Origin: Zhihengliuella salsuginis
GTDB lineage: Bacteria > Actinomycetota > Actinomycetes > Actinomycetales > Micrococcaceae
Assembly (NCBI RefSeq): GCF_014651715.1
Contig: NZ_BMXK01000016.1
Span: 1-39,105 of the forward strand
Reading direction: 5' to 3'
Length of the DNA: 39,105 nucleotides
Shown here: one piece after another, positions 1-6,471 of the stretch
How positions within the stretch are numbered: the stretch's first letter is position 1
Layout: every line of letters begins with the position of its first letter
Notes under the pieces: generated by a model
What the model was told of the DNA's origin: nothing
The model's database searches: none
What the model saw: the letters and a program-made list of their open reading frames with translations, nothing else
Position numbers and translations under genes: made by a program

Positions 1-63
1 TAATGTCCCAGCAGCAAAGTCCAGCAGACGCGCCTTAAACCCTGCGATTAGTTCAGCAGTCTC

Positions 64-477
64 CTAGGGGGCAGCGGGGGCCAGGGACGCGATCAGTTCT
101 TCGATGCGCCCCTTGATCTCGTCGCGGATCGGGCGCACGGAGTCGACGCCCCGGCCCGCCGGGTCCTCCAGTTTCCAGTCTTCGTAGCGCTTGCCCGGGA
201 AGTACGGGCACTCGTCGCCGCAGCCCATCGTGATCACGACGTCGGAGGCGGAGACCGCGTCGGTGGTCAGCACCTTCGGGACCTCGGCGGACATGTCGAT
301 GCCGAGCTCGGCCATGGCCTCCACCGCGGCCGGGTTCACCGATTCGGCAGGCGCCGAGCCCGCCGAGCGGACCTCGACCCGGTCCCCGGCCAGGGTGGTC
401 AGGAAGGCCGCAGCCATCTGGGAGCGCCCGGCGTTGTGGACGCAGACGAACAGGACGGACGGCTTGCTGGCGGTCAT
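64..477 (-). CDS. arsC: Arsenate reductase, low-molecular-weight phosphatase fold, three-cysteine type
   Basis: The 137-residue protein reduces arsenate to arsenite in the cytoplasm so that the efflux pump can export it. The P-loop reads CVHNAGRS, giving Cys12-X5-Arg18, and two further cysteines (Cys86 and Cys90, in MGCGDEC) can form the disulfide relay seen in thioredoxin-coupled ArsC proteins such as the staphylococcal pI258 enzyme. The general-acid Asp is in EDPAG near residue 105. Its start codon overlaps the stop of the upstream ACR3 gene by 4 bases (ATGA), so the two are translationally coupled. The length is normal for the family. Use of thioredoxin rather than mycothiol as donor is inferred from the cysteine number. 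Confidence 0.93.
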   Translation of the reverse strand: MTASKPSVLFVCVHNAGRSQMAAAFLTTLAGDRVEVRSAGSAPAESVNPAAVEAMAELGIDMSAEVPKVLTTDAVSASDVVITMGCGDECPYFPGKRYEDWKLEDPAGRGVDSVRPIRDEIKGRIEELIASLAPAAP

Positions 478-1589
478 GGTCGGTTCCTTTCGGTCAGGGA
501 GGGGCGGGCCGTGAAGAACTTACGGGACCACAGGGCCACATAGACGAGGGCGACCAGGATCGGGACCTCGATGAGCGGCCCGACGACGCCGGCCAGGGCC
601 TGGCCGCTCGTCGCGCCGAAGGTGGCGATCGCCACGGCGATGGCCAGCTCGAAGTTGTTGCCCGATGCTGTGAAAGCGAGCGTGGTGGTGCGCTCGTAGC
701 CGAGCCTAAGCGCATGCCCGATCAACATCGAGGCGAAGAAGGTGACGAGGAAGTAAACGATCAGTGGGAGGGCGATGCGCACGACGTCGAGCGGCCGGCC
801 CGTGACCTGCTCGCCTTGGAGGGCGAAGAGCACGACGATCGTGAAGAGCAGACCGTACAGGGCCCATGGGCCGATCTTCGGGAGGAACGTCGATTCGTAC
901 CATTCGCGGCCGCGGGCGCGCTCGCCGAGCGTGCGGGTCAGGAAGCCGGCGATCAGCGGGATGCCGAGGAAGACCAGCACGGAGAGGGTGATGGCCCAGA
1001 CGGAGAACTCGGCGCTCGTCGTCGGCAGTCCGAGCCAGGACGGGAGCAGCTGGAGGTAGAACCAGCCGAGGGCGCCGAACATGAAGACCTGGAACACCGA
1101 GTTGATCGCCACGAGCACGGCCGCCGCCTCGCGGTCGCCGCAGGCCAGGTCGTTCCAGATCAGCACCATGGCGATGCAGCGGGCCAGGCCCACGATGATC
1201 AGGCCGGTGCGGTACTCCGGGAGGTCGGCGAGGAAGATCCAGGCGAGCACGAACATGAAGGCGGGCGCCAGCACCCAGTTGATCACCAGCGAGGTGATCA
1301 TGAGCTTCTTGTCGCCGATCACGCGCTGGGTCTCGTTGTAGCGGACCTTCGCGAGCACGGGGTACATCATGACCAGCAGGCCGATCGCGATCGGCAGGGA
1401 GACGCCGGCGATCGTCACCGATTCGAGGGCCTCGCCGAAGCCCGGGACTACCGCGCCCAGCCCGAGCCCCAACGCCATGGCGGCGATGATCCAGACGGGA
1501 AGGAAGCGGTCGAGGGTGGACAGCTTCGCGACGATGTGCGCGGTGTCCTCCCTCGGCGGGGCGGGGGTGCGGGTGCCGGTCTGGGCCAC
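474..1589 (-). CDS. acr3: ACR3-family arsenite efflux transporter
   Basis: An integral membrane protein of the bile/arsenite/riboflavin transporter superfamily that exports arsenite. About ten hydrophobic segments run through it, and the family's conserved cysteine is present in the motif GLARCIAMVLIW. An ATG at 1622 is also in frame, but it lies inside a perfect palindrome (1611-1626). I prefer the GTG at 1589 because GGAG sits at 1598-1601, 8 nt before it; this leaves the palindrome in the 5' leader. That choice gives 371 residues, usual for ACR3. It is followed by arsC with a 4-base overlap and preceded, 105 bases upstream on the same strand, by the flavoprotein gene. Regulation by ArsR is likely from the palindromes. 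Confidence 0.93.
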   Translation of the reverse strand: MAQTGTRTPAPPREDTAHIVAKLSTLDRFLPVWIIAAMALGLGLGAVVPGFGEALESVTIAGVSLPIAIGLLVMMYPVLAKVRYNETQRVIGDKKLMITSLVINWVLAPAFMFVLAWIFLADLPEYRTGLIIVGLARCIAMVLIWNDLACGDREAAAVLVAINSVFQVFMFGALGWFYLQLLPSWLGLPTTSAEFSVWAITLSVLVFLGIPLIAGFLTRTLGERARGREWYESTFLPKIGPWALYGLLFTIVVLFALQGEQVTGRPLDVVRIALPLIVYFLVTFFASMLIGHALRLGYERTTTLAFTASGNNFELAIAVAIATFGATSGQALAGVVGPLIEVPILVALVYVALWSRKFFTARPSLTERNRP

Positions 1590-1610
1590 GGGTGGTTCTC
1601 CGAATCTTGT

Positions 1611-1626
1611 ATCGATGATCATCGAT
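1611..1626. promoter_or_regulatory. Perfect 16-bp palindrome before acr3, probable ArsR operator
   Basis: ATCGATGATCATCGAT is a perfect palindrome just upstream of the preferred acr3 start. It shares the ATCGA half-site with the dyad in the divergent ars promoter region (3243-3258). Binding by the ArsR encoded at 3335 is an inference from this shared half-site. Confidence 0.6.
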
Positions 1627-1635
1627 GCATGTTTG

Positions 1636-1670
1636 CGTCAATCTTCGCGTCATCCATCGATGGATGTCAA
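1636..1670 (-). promoter_or_regulatory. acr3-arsC promoter region with a second 16-bp palindrome
   Basis: CATCCATCGATGGATG at 1651-1666 is a second perfect palindrome. On the minus strand a TTGACA box lies at 1670-1665, with a weak -10 (GAAGAT) 18 nt further on, so the dyad fills the spacer of that promoter. Another TTGACG occurs at 1641-1636. The acr3-arsC pair therefore probably has its own promoter in addition to read-through from the flavoprotein gene. The -10 is poor and the start site is uncertain. Confidence 0.45.
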
Positions 1671-1694
1671 TGTACGGTGCTGTGCCTCATGGGG

Positions 1695-3191
1695 CTATGC
1701 AGGCCCCTGCCGCCCGTGGGCCAGGCCCGTCGGGATCCCGATGAGTGCCGGCTCCGGGGCGGTGCAGCAGGAGTCGGCTCCGCCGCCGTCCGTGGCCTCC
1801 GCGGCGGGAGCGGGTACGTCGCAGTTGCTGCCGGCGCCCGCCGAGCAGACGCCGGTCTCCGGCAGCTCGAGCTCGAGGCGGTCCGCGCTCGCCGGGTCCC
1901 CGGCCAGTGCCGCGGCGATCGAGCGGACCTGCTCGTAGCCGGTGGCCATGAGGAAGGTGGGTGCGCGCCCGTAGCTCTTCATGCCGACGATGTAGAAGTC
2001 CTTCTCCGGGTGCGCGAGCAGGCGCGCCCCGTGCGGTTCGACGGTGCCGCAGCTGTGGAACTCGGGGTCGATGAGCGGCCCGAGCTCGCGGGGCGCCTCG
2101 ACGGCGGGGTCGAGTTCGAGCCGCAGCTCGCGCAGCACGTCCAGGTCGGGGCGGAAGCCGGTCGCCGGCACGAGTGCGTCGACCGTCAGCTCGGCCCCGC
2201 CGGCCGGCGTGCGCCCCCGGACGGTCAGGCGGCCGCCGGCGGGTTCCGTCTCGGCCACGCTGAAGGAGGTGCGCAGTTCGATCCGGCCCGTCTCCACCAT
2301 GTTCTTCAAGCGCATTCCCAGCGCCCCGCGGGCCGGGAGGCCGTCCTTGTCGCCGCCGCCGTAGACCCGCTCAGGGTCCGCGCTGCGCAGCGCCCACGTC
2401 ACGCGCGTGCCCGGCTGCTGGTCGGCCAGCCGCCCGAGCAGGAGCAGCGTGTTCGCCGCCGAGTGGCCGGCGCCGACGACCAGCGTGTGCCGGCCCGCGA
2501 ACCGTTCGCGGTCGGCGCCGAGCACGTCCGGCAGCGCCGACGTGATGAGCCCGGCCGCCCGCGCCTCGCGTTCGCCGGTCGCCTGCAGGCCCGCCGGGCC
2601 CACCGGGTTGGGCTGCTCCCAGGTCCCGGAGGCATCGACCACGGCCCGTGCGTAGAGGTTCTTCACCACGACGCCGGCGCCCGGCCCGGCCGCATTACCG
2701 CGGGGTTCCGGCGTGGTGGCGGCGATGCGCACGAGGAACGGCGAGGCGTCCCGGCCGCGCGAGTGCGTCTTGTCCAGGCCCCGCCCGTCGGCTCCGGCCC
2801 GCGAGACGCCCGTGACGCGGTGGTTCAGGTGCAGGATGTCCGCGATCGGCCCGGTCGCCGCGAGCGGGGCGAGGTACTGCTCCACGAGGTCGGCGCCGGT
2901 CGGCAGCCGCTTCGGGTTCGGCGCCTCCCAGCCGGCCGAGTCCAGCAGTCGGCGCGCGGCGGCGTCGATGTTGTACTGCCAGGTGGAGAACGTCTTGGTG
3001 TGGCCCCACTGGGACACCGTGGCGCCGACGGCCGGCCCGGCCTCCAGGACGACGACGGCGACCCCGCGCTCCAGCAGGTGGGCGGCCGTCGCCAGGCCGA
3101 TCGGCCCGGCTCCGATCACCGCGACGGGCAGCGCCGCGTCGTCGTGGTGGTTGAGATCGCTGGACGTGGCGGGGAGGGCGGTAGTCTCCAC
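1695..3191 (-). CDS. FAD/NAD(P)-dependent oxidoreductase of the ars cluster, with cysteine-rich tail
   Basis: A flavoprotein of about 498 residues with two Rossmann folds: GAGPIG near residues 27-32 for FAD, and VVGAGHSAAN in the middle for NAD(P)H. It resembles the flavin-dependent monooxygenase/thioredoxin-reductase-like proteins often found in actinobacterial ars operons (ArsO or ArsT-like); the reaction cannot be read from sequence. The last 60 residues hold several cysteines, including a CC pair, which could bind As(III). The open frame extends to 3287, but that start lies inside the promoter. GTG at 3191 has AGGAG 7 nt upstream (3199-3203) and is taken as the start. It lies upstream of acr3 and arsC on the same strand. 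Confidence 0.85.
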   Translation of the reverse strand: METTALPATSSDLNHHDDAALPVAVIGAGPIGLATAAHLLERGVAVVVLEAGPAVGATVSQWGHTKTFSTWQYNIDAAARRLLDSAGWEAPNPKRLPTGADLVEQYLAPLAATGPIADILHLNHRVTGVSRAGADGRGLDKTHSRGRDASPFLVRIAATTPEPRGNAAGPGAGVVVKNLYARAVVDASGTWEQPNPVGPAGLQATGEREARAAGLITSALPDVLGADRERFAGRHTLVVGAGHSAANTLLLLGRLADQQPGTRVTWALRSADPERVYGGGDKDGLPARGALGMRLKNMVETGRIELRTSFSVAETEPAGGRLTVRGRTPAGGAELTVDALVPATGFRPDLDVLRELRLELDPAVEAPRELGPLIDPEFHSCGTVEPHGARLLAHPEKDFYIVGMKSYGRAPTFLMATGYEQVRSIAAALAGDPASADRLELELPETGVCSAGAGSNCDVPAPAAEATDGGGADSCCTAPEPALIGIPTGLAHGRQGPA

Positions 3192-3242
3192 GGGGGTGCT
3201 CCTGACGCGGGTGGGGCCGCGGTGGGTGGTCCGACGGTAGGT

Positions 3243-3294
3243 ATCGACGTTCGTCGATGTATTGAGTATGATGTGATGCATCGACAACTGTCAA
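3243..3294. promoter_or_regulatory. Overlapping divergent ars promoters with a shared ArsR operator
   Basis: Plus strand: -35-like TCGACG at 3244-3249, 17-nt spacer, -10 TATGAT at 3267-3272, serving arsR. Minus strand: TTGACA at 3294-3289, 18-nt spacer, CATACT at 3270-3265, serving the flavoprotein gene. The two -10 boxes overlap, so the promoters face each other. The dyad ATCGACG-TT-CGTCGAT (3243-3258) covers the spacer of the arsR promoter and the expected start of the minus transcript, so one bound ArsR dimer could block both. Repression by ArsR is an inference from layout and shared half-sites. Confidence 0.65.
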
Positions 3295-3334
3295 TCTTTG
3301 CCGGGCTCGCCCCGGCGCGTGAAGAGGAGAGGCC

Positions 3335-3706
3335 ATGGCGGAAGCGCTGGTAGAGACGCCCGGGGCGGCCATCGACGACGCGTGCTGCGTGCCGGCCGAC
3401 GGCCAGGACGGCCTGAGCGGCGGCGACTCGGCGGCGCTGGCCGCTCGGTTCAAGGCGCTCGCCGACCCGAACCGGTTGCGCCTGCTCTCGCTCGTGGCCG
3501 CCGGCGACTCGGGCGAGGCGTGCGTGTGCGACCTGACCGGTCCGCTCGACCTCGGCCAGCCCACCGTCTCCCACCACCTGAAGATCCTGGTCGACGCCGG
3601 CCTGGTCACCCGCGAGAAGCGCGGGGTCTGGGCGTACTACTCGGTGGTGCCCGGGGCGCTCGACGAACTGGCCGGCGCGCTGAGCGCGTTCGGCGCGAAC
3701 GCCTGA
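3335..3706 (+). CDS. arsR: ArsR-family arsenic-responsive repressor
   Basis: A 123-residue winged-helix repressor of the ArsR/SmtB family. The helix-turn-helix reads LGQPTVSHHLKILVDAGLV. Metalloid-binding cysteines are Cys17-Cys18 near the N-terminus and Cys63/Cys65 in ACVCDLT. This N-terminal CC pair plus one central cysteine matches the site described for Corynebacterium glutamicum ArsR rather than the E. coli type. It should leave DNA when As(III) or Sb(III) binds. AGAGGAGAG lies just before the ATG. The next gene, a second arsenate reductase, starts 19 bases after its stop, so the two form an operon transcribed away from the flavoprotein-acr3-arsC unit and probably self-regulated through the shared operator. 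Confidence 0.95.
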   Translation: MAEALVETPGAAIDDACCVPADGQDGLSGGDSAALAARFKALADPNRLRLLSLVAAGDSGEACVCDLTGPLDLGQPTVSHHLKILVDAGLVTREKRGVWAYYSVVPGALDELAGALSAFGANA

Positions 3707-3725
3707 GAAGAAGAGGAGAGCCCAC

Positions 3726-4136
3726 ATGAGCAAGAAGCCCGCGGTCCTGTTCGTCTGCTCCAAGAACGGCGGCAAGTCCCAGATGGCCGCCGGCCTGATG
3801 AAGCGTGAGGCCGGCGGTGACATCGTCGTCACGAGCGCCGGGACCAGGCCCGCCGAGAAGATCAACGCCCTCTCCGCCGAGGTGCTCCTCGACGCCGGTG
3901 TCGACATCCGTGCCGAGGTGCCGAAGCCGCTGACCGCCGAGAACATGCGTGCTGCCGGGCTCGTGGTGATCCTGGGCGGCGAGGCGCAGGTCGAACCGGT
4001 CGACGGCGTGGAGATCGAACGCTGGGAAACCGACGAGCCGAGCCTGCGCGGGATCGAGGGGCGCGAGCGCATGGAGCTCGTCCGCGACGACATCCATGCC
4101 CGGGTGAAGGAGCTCAAGGCCCGCCTGCTCCGCTAG
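3726..4136 (+). CDS. Arsenate reductase homologue, single-cysteine (mycothiol-type) with CX5K loop
   Basis: A 136-residue protein of the low-molecular-weight phosphatase fold. The P-loop is CSKNGGKS, so the usual Arg is a Lys (Cys11-X5-Lys17). Cys11 is the only cysteine in the protein, so it cannot use an internal disulfide relay. That pattern fits the monomeric, mycothiol/mycoredoxin-coupled arsenate reductases known from Corynebacterium. A strong ribosome site (AAGAAGAGGAGAG) precedes the ATG. It is the second gene of the arsR operon, while the three-cysteine ArsC sits in the divergent operon. Its stop is 12 bases from the stop of the convergent gene. An arsenate-binding but non-catalytic role cannot be excluded. 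Confidence 0.83.
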   Translation: MSKKPAVLFVCSKNGGKSQMAAGLMKREAGGDIVVTSAGTRPAEKINALSAEVLLDAGVDIRAEVPKPLTAENMRAAGLVVILGGEAQVEPVDGVEIERWETDEPSLRGIEGRERMELVRDDIHARVKELKARLLR

Positions 4137-4148
4137 GCCGGGGCGGGA

Positions 4149-4676
4149 CTAGACCGAGGCGGAGGCTTCGGCCGGTGAGATCTGCTGGCGCAGCGCCAGC
4201 AGCGTCGCCCGGTAGTCCTGCCGGTCGAACGAGAGCGTTTCCGCGCCGGCGATCGGGGTGGTGCGGTCGGAGCCGGCGACCGTGTCCTCCCACCCGAAGC
4301 GGGTCCAGGTGACGGCGTCCTCCTCGACGTGCAGTTCGCAGGAGAGGTACCCGCAGGCCTCGTTGCGGCAGATCGGGCAGAACAGCAGGCCCACGCGCTG
4401 CGGCCCGGGACCCTGTTCCAGCCCCAGCAGGTGGTCGATGCGCAGCAGGCCGGCTGCGGGAAAGGACGAGCGGAGATCGGCCATCTCGGCCGGCATGTCC
4501 TGGGCGCCCGACCAGTCGCGGATCCACTCCTGCAGGGGCATTCCGTCGACCTGGATGTTCCAGATCTTCTGCGTCAGAACGACCGCGCTCCGGCGCCGGA
4601 AGACGCCGACCCGCTTCGTGGTCCGGCGCTTGGCGATCGTCTCCGTGAAGGAGAGCACGTTCTGCCCGGGGCTCAT
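4149..4676 (-). CDS. Hypothetical protein with a four-cysteine cluster
   Basis: A 175-residue soluble protein with no family that I recognise. Its clearest feature is Cys100-X2-Cys103-X4-Cys108-X4-Cys113 in the stretch CPICRNEACGYLSCE, which looks like a metal site, probably zinc; the rest is rich in Trp and acidic residues. The N-terminus is basic (KRRTTKRVGVFRRR). No clear Shine-Dalgarno is seen. Instead GATAAT (4683-4688) ends 6 nt before the ATG, which suggests a leaderless transcript. It is convergent with the arsR-arsC2 operon and may not belong to arsenic resistance. Confidence 0.7.
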   Translation of the reverse strand: MSPGQNVLSFTETIAKRRTTKRVGVFRRRSAVVLTQKIWNIQVDGMPLQEWIRDWSGAQDMPAEMADLRSSFPAAGLLRIDHLLGLEQGPGPQRVGLLFCPICRNEACGYLSCELHVEEDAVTWTRFGWEDTVAGSDRTTPIAGAETLSFDRQDYRATLLALRQQISPAEASASV

Positions 4677-4767
4677 CTCTTCATTATCGGCATCTTTCGC
4701 CCCGGCCGGGGGATATTACGCGGTCGGGTCACAGGCGAGTCGCGCCGCCTCCACCCCGTGCTCTCTT

Positions 4768-5463
4768 TCAACAGGCGCGTTTGCGGGCGAACCAGGAGAC
4801 CAGGACTGTGGCGACGACCCCGAGGGCGGTGCCGAAGTGCGTGAGCGCCGGCACGGCGGGGATCACGGCGAAGACGACGACGACCGCGGCCGCGAGCGAG
4901 ATCAGCGTCGGGCGCAGCTGGTTGACGCTCGCGATCGCCTGGACGAGGACGGCGCCGACGATCGCCGGGAGGATGTACATGCGGGCGACCTCGGTGACCG
5001 ACTCCGGGATGGCGCTGAGCAGCCAGGTTCCGAAGATGCCCACGAAGACGAGCAGCGAGGTCAGGTGGACGATCGCAGCGCCGCAGATGCCCATGACGGC
5101 TGCCAGGTCGCCCTGCTTGCTGCCCGGCTTGGCGTCGATCCGGCTCTGGGCGCAGATGGCCGCCGGCAGCAGCTTGTTCGAGATGTTGCCGATCATGAAC
5201 GCCTGGTACATGGCGGCCTGGCCGAGGATCGGGAAGTAGGTGACGGGTTCGACGACGGCGAAGACCAGGAACGTCGCGGCGACGGCCGTGTAGGCCGTGA
5301 CGATGTGCGCGACGGTCACGCCGACGTCCATGAAGAGGGCCACGTAGAGCGGTCCGGCCAAGGAGATGATCAGGCCGGCCAGCATGGTGAGCCGGCCCCA
5401 GCGCGACGTCGTGCGTTCGAATGCCTGCATGCCGGCAGGGCTGTCCGTGATGGTGGAGGTCAT
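4768..5463 (-). CDS. Integral membrane protein, partner of the DUF5058-like protein
   Basis: A 231-residue protein with five or six hydrophobic helices (near residues 28-50, 58-80, 120-145, 155-180, 185-230) and no signal peptide or enzymatic motif. AAGGA lies 7 nt before the ATG. It starts 25 bases after the stop of the upstream DUF5058-like gene on the same strand, so the two are probably one operon and may form a two-component membrane complex. The nearby divergent amidase, Lrp regulator and permease suggest a role in moving an amide or amino-acid-like compound, but this rests only on context. I do not recognise a specific family. Confidence 0.8.
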   Translation of the reverse strand: MTSTITDSPAGMQAFERTTSRWGRLTMLAGLIISLAGPLYVALFMDVGVTVAHIVTAYTAVAATFLVFAVVEPVTYFPILGQAAMYQAFMIGNISNKLLPAAICAQSRIDAKPGSKQGDLAAVMGICGAAIVHLTSLLVFVGIFGTWLLSAIPESVTEVARMYILPAIVGAVLVQAIASVNQLRPTLISLAAAVVVVFAVIPAVPALTHFGTALGVVATVLVSWFARKRAC

Positions 5464-5488
5464 GGGATTTCCTTCTCTAGCGGTCTCG

Positions 5489-6244
5489 TCAGGCGACGGT
5501 GGCCGTGTGGGCGAAGTAGGCGAACGTCAGGGCGACGATGATGGAGATGCCGAGCGCCCATTCCTTGAGCCAGCCGGCGTTCAATTTCTTCGCTGCGAAC
5601 AGCAGGCCGGCCATGACGAAGGTGGAGACGGCGACCGTGATGGCACCCAGACCGGACTTCGGCAGCTCGGCGACGGTCAGTGTGGAGAAGGCACCGAGTA
5701 GCGCGGCCCCGGGGATCAGCGCCATCGCCGCCGGGTTGACCTCGGCGAGTTTGTTGCCGCCGCGCTTCATGATCGGCGTCAGAAGCAGCGTTGCCAGCAT
5801 CCAGGCGCCGCCGCTCAGGCTCATCGCGATGAACGCCACCGCGTAGACCGTCTGCGTGTAGTCGGGGCCGCCGAGGTCGGCGCCGAGCGCGCCGGAGGCG
5901 ATAGTCGCGGAGGCGACCTCGGTCGAGACGGAGCCGATGAGCCCGATTCGGACCAGAACCGCGGGCGTTCCGAAGAGCGCGAGCAGCGCGATCGCCACGA
6001 TCACGACCGCGAGCGACGGGCCCACCGAGGAGATGGCACCGGAACGCAGGGCCCGCGTCAGATCGCGGTTGTCGAGACCGACCGAGGTTCCCGCCGTGCG
6101 CGCCGCCTTCATGTAGATCGCGGTCTGAACGAAGATCACGGCGAAGACGCCGAGAGCGAAGATCCAGAGGATCGGCGAGTTCGCCACGGCGGCGATGTCC
6201 GTGGAGGCGCCGCTCGCGGCGGCGGCCGCTGGTGTGCTGCTCAT
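5489..6244 (-). CDS. DUF5058-like integral membrane protein
   Basis: A 251-residue multispanning membrane protein that I would place in the DUF5058 family from overall pattern; function unknown. An Ala/Ser-rich N-terminal stretch is followed by a helix (ILWIFALGVFAVIFV) and about five more hydrophobic segments. The open frame reaches back to 6403, but ATG 6244 is chosen because AGGA is placed just before it and because residues before it are unlike a membrane protein start. It is first in a two-gene minus-strand operon with the 231-residue membrane protein. It is divergent from the amidase, and the 227-base gap between them should carry both promoters. Confidence 0.78.
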   Translation of the reverse strand: MSSTPAAAAASGASTDIAAVANSPILWIFALGVFAVIFVQTAIYMKAARTAGTSVGLDNRDLTRALRSGAISSVGPSLAVVIVAIALLALFGTPAVLVRIGLIGSVSTEVASATIASGALGADLGGPDYTQTVYAVAFIAMSLSGGAWMLATLLLTPIMKRGGNKLAEVNPAAMALIPGAALLGAFSTLTVAELPKSGLGAITVAVSTFVMAGLLFAAKKLNAGWLKEWALGISIIVALTFAYFAHTATVA

Positions 6245-6471
6245 GGAGAGTCCTTCCGAAGCACGGAAAATGTGATGTCCATAACATTCACACCCGCTGC
6301 GGGCCGGTTCAATGAATGGCGGATTCGGACGACAACTCGTCGAAATCCGCCACGGGCTGTGAATTCGGCGCCCCGGCTTCCCAGTGCGAGTGAGCTCGAA
6401 CACACTCGGTGTAGATGGATGCGCAGCCGGCGGTGTCGCCGCCTGCCGGCCCGCCGACGCTAGGAGAAACC

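Noticed and set aside
714-3353. 879-codon open frame on the plus strand across acr3 and the flavoprotein gene
   Set aside because: It is antisense to two recognised genes, has low-complexity Arg/Gly/Asp/Glu composition and arises from the GC-rich codon positions of the minus-strand genes.
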